From assembly GCA_937891125.1 (NCBI GenBank), contig CALAEZ010000014.1:1-6174 (forward strand): a DNA stretch of 6,174 nucleotides. The letters are read 5' to 3'. Below the pieces are notes generated by a model. It did not search any database, had not been told where the DNA came from, and saw nothing but the letters and a program-made list of their open reading frames with translations. Made by a program: the position numbers and the translations under genes. Source of the DNA: an uncultured Treponema sp. (lineage in GTDB: Bacteria > Spirochaetota > Spirochaetia > Treponematales > Treponemataceae). Below are positions 5,226 to 6,174 of the stretch, one piece after another (the first letter of the stretch is position 1; each line of letters begins with the position of its first letter).

Positions 5226-6174
5226 ATGCGTAAATATATTCTTTCTTTTGTGCTGCTTTGTGTAGCAGTTTTTGGTCTTTCAGCTGTCGACCGCTCTTGG
5301 AAGCAGGTTGCGACAGAGATGCAGGGCATCATTGATGATGCATACACTATTTACGTCAGTGGCAACGCTGATGCAGGTTACGAGCGCGTAAACGACGCGT
5401 ACTTCGGTCACTACGAAGTTGACGGTTTTGAGCGGAACACGCAGAGCCGCATTGGCGGAAGCCGCGCCGGAAACGTTGAAGTGCAGTTTAGCCGCGTAAA
5501 GAGCGCGATGCGCGCGGGAAAAGCTGCCGAAGAGGTGCGAAAAGAGGCTGACACGCTCATTGCAATGCTTTTTGAAGACGCAGAAAAGCTTGACCCGCCG
5601 CAGATGGCATGGACAGACCTTGCCGCCGTACTTAAAGATGAGTTTACTGAGGCCGCCGGCATGTACGCAGACGGACACGTTGTTACCGCTGAGCCAAAGT
5701 TTAGAAAAGCATACTCACGCTATTACGGAAAATCTAAGTTCCAGGAAAATGTTGCAAAATCGCTGGGAAGCGCGCGCGACGCAAAAATCGTTGAGCTGTA
5801 TACGAAAACAAAGACGATGATTTTGAACAAGGACGCAAAGCCCGCCGTTGTCGCTTCTATCCAAGAGCTCTCTGATTTAATTTCCAACACCGCTGTTGAT
5901 TTAACAAAGGCGCAAGGTCGCGCGCAGTGGTGGGCTACCGTTGTTGCCTCTCTTTTGATTTTGCTCCGCGAAGGCTTTGAAGCAATTTTGATTGTAGGCG
6001 CAATTATTGCCTACTTACGCAAAAGCGGAAATGAAAACAACTTGGGCTCAGTCTACAAAGGCTCTGTGATTGGTATTCTTGCGTCAATTGTGATGGCGCT
6101 TATCTTAATCGGGCTTACGAAATTCGGCTTTGAAAGCGGACAGGGGCAGGAAGTGGTTGAGGGAGTGACGATGT
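5226..6174 (+). CDS. FTR1-family iron permease with N-terminal periplasmic domain, truncated at right edge
   Basis: Inner-membrane iron importer of the FTR1/EfeU/FetM family; the first 316 codons are in the window. Residues 1-20 form a signal peptide (MRKY, then a hydrophobic core, with possible cleavage after GLSA). Residues about 21-233 are a mainly hydrophilic, helix-rich domain rich in Lys, Glu and Ala. Helix 1 (about 238-265) contains REGFE at 248-252, the RExxE iron-binding motif of FTR1 proteins with Phe where many have Leu. A second membrane segment spans about 279-298. The second RExxE motif and the remaining helices should lie beyond the edge. Full-length relatives with such an N-terminal domain resemble FetM, whose usual partner is a P19/Tpd-like periplasmic iron-binding protein; T. 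pallidum, as I recall, has tpd next to an FTR1 gene. The ATG at 5226 precedes an ideal signal peptide, although only a weak AAGA-like ribosome binding site is present. Ferrous versus ferric substrate is not decidable here. Confidence 0.93.
   Translation, partial: MRKYILSFVLLCVAVFGLSAVDRSWKQVATEMQGIIDDAYTIYVSGNADAGYERVNDAYFGHYEVDGFERNTQSRIGGSRAGNVEVQFSRVKSAMRAGKAAEEVRKEADTLIAMLFEDAEKLDPPQMAWTDLAAVLKDEFTEAAGMYADGHVVTAEPKFRKAYSRYYGKSKFQENVAKSLGSARDAKIVELYTKTKTMILNKDAKPAVVASIQELSDLISNTAVDLTKAQGRAQWWATVVASLLILLREGFEAILIVGAIIAYLRKSGNENNLGSVYKGSVIGILASIVMALILIGLTKFGFESGQGQEVVEGVTM

Noticed and set aside
5280..5678. 132-codon open frame on the minus strand
   Set aside because: It overlaps the N-terminal part of the FTR1 gene in antisense, has no motif I recognise, and the sense frame has a clear signal peptide and REGFE motif.

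Overview
The window holds six protein-coding genes and no RNA gene, mobile element or CRISPR array that I can see. Base composition looks roughly balanced, and coding density is high with short intergenic gaps. The gene set suggests an anaerobic or microaerophilic bacterium: a free-standing SufD of the clostridial/spirochaetal kind, a short MutY-like glycosylase without an iron-sulfur cluster, and an FTR1 permease with a long periplasmic N-terminal domain. My best guess is a spirochaete of the Treponema group. This is inference from protein flavour, and a Clostridia-like Firmicute is the main alternative.

Layout from left to right. Positions 1-862 (minus) carry the first 287 codons of argG, whose 3' end lies outside the window. 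Behind its start, 879-940 is a dense cluster of dyads; one matches the core ARG box consensus, so arginine control through an ArgR/AhrC-type repressor is likely. Positions 970-2130 (minus) encode a SufD-family Fe-S assembly protein. Only about 60 bp separate it from the divergent gene at 2191-3516 (plus), a 441-residue permease of the SLC13/ArsB/NhaD ion transporter superfamily. That gene converges on a minus-strand pair: apt (4483-5016, adenine phosphoribosyltransferase) followed after 20 nt or less by a MutY-like HhH-GPD DNA glycosylase (to 3623). A 209-bp divergent region (5017-5225) separates apt from an FTR1-type iron permease (5226 to the right edge, truncated). It contains promoter-like sequences for both directions and a 27-bp inverted repeat upstream of the iron permease.

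Functional links. Adenine freed from DNA by a MutY-type enzyme is the substrate that Apt turns into AMP, so the apt-glycosylase pair may be a small repair-and-salvage operon. Iron is a second theme: FTR1 imports it, SufD helps build Fe-S clusters, and the glycosylase in between has dispensed with the cluster its classical relatives need. I see no clearly undescribed multi-gene system. The most unusual items are the clusterless glycosylase with Glu in place of the catalytic Asp, the operator-like structures upstream of argG and of the iron permease, and the very short or absent leaders suggested for some genes.
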